8,311 nt of DNA from Tepidimonas sp. GTDB taxonomy: Bacteria > Pseudomonadota > Gammaproteobacteria > Burkholderiales > Burkholderiaceae_C. The translations under genes and the position numbers were made by a program. Under the pieces are notes generated by a model that was not told the DNA's origin, ran no database searches, and saw only the letters and a program-made list of their open reading frames with translations. This document shows positions 6,195 through 8,311 of the stretch, in pieces (position 1 is the stretch's first letter; each line of letters begins with the position of its first letter). The stretch covers positions 1 to 8,311 of the forward strand of contig JANWZF010000300.1 in NCBI GenBank assembly GCA_025054905.1, read 5' to 3'.

Positions 6195-7352
6195 TCAGTC
6201 CTCCTCGACGGCGGCGGCACGCGCCGCCTCGCTCAACGGAATCGACAGAATCAGCGTCATGCCCTGGCCTGGGGCTGTCACCACGTCCAGCCACCCCCCC
6301 ACCGATTGCGCGCGCTCGCGCAAACCCAGCAAGCCAAACGAGCGCTCTTTGCGCAGCGCCTCGGCCGAGGCCCCCTGCCCGTCATCGGCAATCTCCAACG
6401 TCAGGTGATCCTCCAGGTCGCTGACCTCCACCCGCACGCGCCGCGCCTGGGCATGCTTGAGCACGTTGGTCAGCGCCTCCTGCACGGTGCGGTAGGCGGT
6501 CATTTCGACACGCGGCGGCAGCGCTGCAGTGCGGCGCAGCCCACCCTGCAGCGTCACCTCCAGCCCCGTGCGCTCGGCAAACGTGCGCGTCAGCCATTGC
6601 AGCGCCGGCATCAGCCCCTGGTCCAGCACGGCCGGACGCAGGTTGCGCATGATGCGCTGGCTGGCCCCCAGCGCCTGCTCGGTCATCGCCATGGCGGCGG
6701 CCACGTGCGCCAGCGCTTGCGCATCGGTCAGGCGCCGCTGCAACCAGGCCAGATCGAGCTTGACCGCGGCCAGCGCCCCCCCGATGTCATCGTGAATCTC
6801 GCGCGCGATGTCGGCACGCTCGCGGTCGATGCTGGTCTGCAGGTGCTCGGTCAACTCCAGCAAACGCTGGCGCGACTCTGCCAGCGCCCGCGCGGCTTCG
6901 GCTTCGCGCCGCCGCGTGGCGTGCAATTCGAGGGCGCGCTGCAACACACGCGGCAGGCGCGCCAACTGCTGCTTGTCCACATAGTCGCTGACGCCGCGCA
7001 CCATCGCATCGGCCACGGTGGCCTCGCCAATGGCGCCCGAAACCAGGATGAACGGCAGGTCGATGCCCTGCTGGCGCATCCAGTCCCACGCCTCCATCCC
7101 GGAAAAACCGGCCAGGTGGTAGTCGGCCAGCACCGCCTGCACCCCTGCGGGGTCGCCCAGCGCGCGCCGAAACCCCTCCATGGTGTCCACCAGCATGATC
7201 TCCGCGTCCCAGTCCGCGCGGCGCAAGGCGCGCACCACCAGCCCGTGGTCCACCGGGTTGTCTTCCAGGTGCACCAGACGCAAAGGCAGGATTGCAACAG
7301 GCTCCACAATGACTTTCGCACGCGATTGGGGGTCTCGGCAGTACCGGTGCAT
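6195..7352 (-). CDS. Cytoplasmic hybrid sensor kinase: N-terminal receiver plus NarX/DegS-type histidine kinase
   Basis: The 385-residue protein has no transmembrane segment and is probably cytoplasmic. An N-terminal receiver domain (about 24-140) keeps the acidic pair E30-D31, phosphoacceptor D77 (VLADYHL), S105 and K127, so it looks functional. A helical, coiled-coil-like linker rich in Ala, Arg and Glu (about 140-178) leads to a HisKA_3 dimerisation domain with phosphoacceptor H187 in AREIHDDIGGALAAVKLDL. The HATPase domain (about 283-375) shows the N box EALTNVLKHA with N296, the G1 box DDGQG (323-327) and the G2 box FGLLGLRERA. The start is uncertain. ATG 7352 has no Shine-Dalgarno and lies 10 nt after a TATACT hexamer, so a downstream start such as GTG 7307 is possible; both keep all domains. 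The LuxR-type regulator directly downstream is the likely phosphotransfer partner. What feeds the receiver domain is unknown. Confidence 0.92.
   Translation of the reverse strand: MHRYCRDPQSRAKVIVEPVAILPLRLVHLEDNPVDHGLVVRALRRADWDAEIMLVDTMEGFRRALGDPAGVQAVLADYHLAGFSGMEAWDWMRQQGIDLPFILVSGAIGEATVADAMVRGVSDYVDKQQLARLPRVLQRALELHATRRREAEAARALAESRQRLLELTEHLQTSIDRERADIAREIHDDIGGALAAVKLDLAWLQRRLTDAQALAHVAAAMAMTEQALGASQRIMRNLRPAVLDQGLMPALQWLTRTFAERTGLEVTLQGGLRRTAALPPRVEMTAYRTVQEALTNVLKHAQARRVRVEVSDLEDHLTLEIADDGQGASAEALRKERSFGLLGLRERAQSVGGWLDVVTAPGQGMTLILSIPLSEAARAAAVEED
6200..6206 (-). promoter_or_regulatory. Ribosome-binding site of the response regulator
   Basis: Read on the minus strand, GAGGAGG lies 9 nt before ATG 6190 and inside the last codons of the upstream kinase gene. 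It decides the start in favour of ATG 6190 and suggests coupled translation of kinase and regulator. Confidence 0.8.
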
Positions 7353-7414
7353 GCAGGGAACCAGTATATTTAAGGAACGACATTCCTGAGAGAGCGGGCC
7401 TGACCCGACCCATC
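7353..7414. promoter_or_regulatory. Divergent control region between the kinase and cheZ-like genes
   Basis: This 62-bp gap separates two divergent transcription units and contains the most AT-rich stretch in its neighbourhood. On the plus strand TATATT (7365-7370) matches five of six -10 positions and would give a leader of about 38 nt to ATG 7415. On the minus strand TATACT (7363-7368) also matches five of six and points at the kinase gene. Neither has a recognisable -35 at 16-18 bp, so activator dependence or another sigma factor is possible. I see no FliA-type or sigma-54-type site here. Confidence 0.5.
7373..7387. repeat. Inverted repeat AGGAA-N5-TTCCT, possible operator
   Basis: A perfect 5-bp inverted repeat with a 5-bp spacer lies immediately downstream of the plus-strand -10-like hexamer and upstream of the minus-strand one. 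It could bind a dimeric regulator acting on both genes. A candidate is the LuxR-type regulator encoded nearby, but that link is inferred only from proximity. An arm of 5 bp can also arise by chance. Confidence 0.3.
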
Positions 7415-7936
7415 ATGGCAGATCCGGATCCATCTCCCGCACCCGCGCAACGACGCCGCTGGCCACGCCAAGAGGTCACGGTGGTTGAGCCGCGCCGCCC
7501 CGCGGCTGAATATGACGAACCCAGCGTGCCAGTACGGCTGGCCGTCGTAGCCGACTTGCAGGATTCGCTGCTGGTGGCCATCAACGACCTTAAACGGTTA
7601 GAGAGCTTGCTGGATCACGCCACCAACAATTTGTTGGACCGCCTCAACAGGGCTGTGGCCGCCGCAGATGCATTGCCCGCCGATCTGGCCCCCGATACTG
7701 TCGCACAGCTCAGTGAGGCCGTCCGACTGGCGCTGCTGGAGTTGCAGTTCCACGACATGTCCACCCAATTGCTGGTACACGTCAGCAAAGTCTTGCGGGG
7801 CTGCGCCTACACTTTAGCCGAGCAAGTCATGGAACCCGAAGAGGACGAAGCAGGCGTGGTGGTAACGCATCTGCCCCAGCGCCCCAACCCTGTCACCCAG
7901 AGCGAAATGGATGCAGGTTCCATTGAATTGTTTTAA
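7415..7936 (+). CDS. CheZ-like CheY-P phosphatase (divergent, short)
   Basis: The 173-residue protein is not an obvious member of a family by overall sequence. Residues 1-40 are Pro/Arg-rich and probably disordered. Residues about 42-82 and 94-140 are strongly helical and could form the long hairpin typical of CheZ. In the second helix FHDMSTQ (112-118) lines up with the E. coli CheZ active-site segment FQDLTGQ, keeping Asp (D114) and Gln (Q118) four residues apart, as in catalytic D143 and Q147. After an acidic, Pro-containing linker (about 138-160) the C-terminus QSEMDAGSIELF resembles the CheZ tail that binds CheY (QDQVDDLLDSLGF). The gene directly precedes a cheY-type gene by 15 bp, as expected for a CheY partner. 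E. coli CheZ has 214 residues, so this one is short. The motif match and context are seen; phosphatase activity is inferred. ATG 7415 is the only good start; its ribosome-binding site is weak. Confidence 0.72.
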   Translation: MADPDPSPAPAQRRRWPRQEVTVVEPRRPAAEYDEPSVPVRLAVVADLQDSLLVAINDLKRLESLLDHATNNLLDRLNRAVAAADALPADLAPDTVAQLSEAVRLALLELQFHDMSTQLLVHVSKVLRGCAYTLAEQVMEPEEDEAGVVVTHLPQRPNPVTQSEMDAGSIELF

Positions 7937-7940
7937 TCAC

Positions 7941-7944
7941 GAGG
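7941..7944 (+). promoter_or_regulatory. Ribosome-binding site of the cheY-type gene
   Basis: GAGG lies 7 nt before ATG 7952 in the 15-bp gap after the cheZ-like stop codon and supports that start. No promoter fits in the gap, so the two genes are presumably co-transcribed. Confidence 0.65.
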
Positions 7945-7951
7945 TTTGTCC

Positions 7952-8311
7952 ATGCATACGATTTTGGCCGTCGATGATTCAGCGTCCATGCGCAAAATGG
8001 TCTCGTTCACCCTAGTCGGCGCAGGCTTTCAGGTGGTGGAGGCGGTCGACGGCATCGACGCCTTCGAAAAGGCCCAAAAACAGCGCTTTGATCTGGTGCT
8101 GACCGATCAAAACATGCCGCGCCTGGACGGCATCGGCCTGGTGCGCAAGCTGCGCGAGCAACCCGCTTATGCGCAAACCCCCATCCTGATCCTGACCACC
8201 GAGTCCAGCGACCAGATGAAGCAGGCGGGACGCGCGGCCGGCGCCACGGGCTGGCTGGTCAAGCCCTTCGACCCCAATCGGTTGATCGAAGTCATCCGCA
8301 AGGTGATCCGC
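7952..8311 (+). CDS. cheY: CheY-type chemotaxis response regulator (3' end outside window)
   Basis: The frame runs 120 codons from ATG 7952 to the window edge without a stop; a complete CheY is about 120-130 residues, so nearly the whole protein is present. It is a single receiver domain beginning MHTILAVDDSASMRKMV. The acidic pair D8-D9, phosphoacceptor D52 (VLTDQNMPRLDG), T82 (LILTTES) and K104 (LVKPFDP) are all present. The position matching the E. coli switch residue Tyr106 is Trp101 (TGWLVKPF). The product should be phosphorylated by CheA, bind FliM to change rotation, and be dephosphorylated by the CheZ-like protein encoded just upstream. This gene may begin or lie within a chemotaxis operon continuing to the right. 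A second DNA-binding domain beyond the edge is unlikely but cannot be excluded. Confidence 0.9.
   Translation, partial: MHTILAVDDSASMRKMVSFTLVGAGFQVVEAVDGIDAFEKAQKQRFDLVLTDQNMPRLDGIGLVRKLREQPAYAQTPILILTTESSDQMKQAGRAAGATGWLVKPFDPNRLIEVIRKVIR

Noticed and set aside
4835..6424. 529-codon plus-strand open frame spanning fliR and the response regulator
   Set aside because: It crosses from one real gene into the antisense of another, is Ala/Arg/Gly-rich with no domain, and is explained by high GC content.
7343..7355. Adjacent palindromes ACCGGT and TGCATGCA at the kinase start
   Set aside because: Both are short, fall largely within the start of the coding region, and are within chance expectation.
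6306..7373. 355-codon open frame on the plus strand opposite the kinase gene
   Set aside because: The product is rich in Gln, His and Arg with no domain, and the minus-strand frame carries an intact histidine kinase, so this is a shadow.

Overview
The window is GC-rich, densely packed bacterial chromosome carrying motility and chemotaxis genes. Gene order, protein sequence character and codon use suggest a beta-proteobacterium, probably Burkholderiales. That is a judgement from sequence style; there is no rRNA or other phylogenetic marker here.

Bases 1-5552 (+ strand) hold the distal part of a flagellar operon in the classical order fliK-fliL-fliM-fliN-fliO-fliP-fliQ-fliR. fliK (hook-length control) has its frame open at the left edge, so its true start may lie outside. 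A gene-free spacer of 185 bp follows. fliL to fliR are then tightly spaced: fliM/fliN overlap by 11 nt and fliO/fliP by 4 nt. The products are a basal-body protein beside the stator (FliL), two C-ring switch proteins (FliM, FliN) and the type III export gate with its assembly factor (FliO, FliP, FliQ, FliR).

Bases 5561-7352 (- strand) hold a two-gene signalling unit. A cytoplasmic NarX/DegS-class histidine kinase with an N-terminal receiver domain is followed after 4 bp by a NarL/LuxR-type response regulator. The regulator gene converges on fliR with only 8 bp between stop codons.

Bases 7353-7414 form a short divergent control region with AT-rich -10-like hexamers on both strands and a small inverted repeat.

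Bases 7415-8311 (+ strand) hold a 173-aa protein that I read as a divergent, short CheZ-type CheY-P phosphatase, followed after 15 bp by a cheY-type receiver that runs off the right edge without a stop codon. The CheZ-like protein has a DxxxQ catalytic signature and a CheZ-like C-terminal tail. It is the most interesting item in the window.

The expected logic is that CheY-P binds the FliM N-terminal peptide to switch rotation and the CheZ-like protein ends the signal. The kinase/regulator pair may add transcriptional control, but its targets cannot be read from this sequence. I see no tRNA, rRNA, CRISPR array, insertion sequence or convincing intrinsic terminator.
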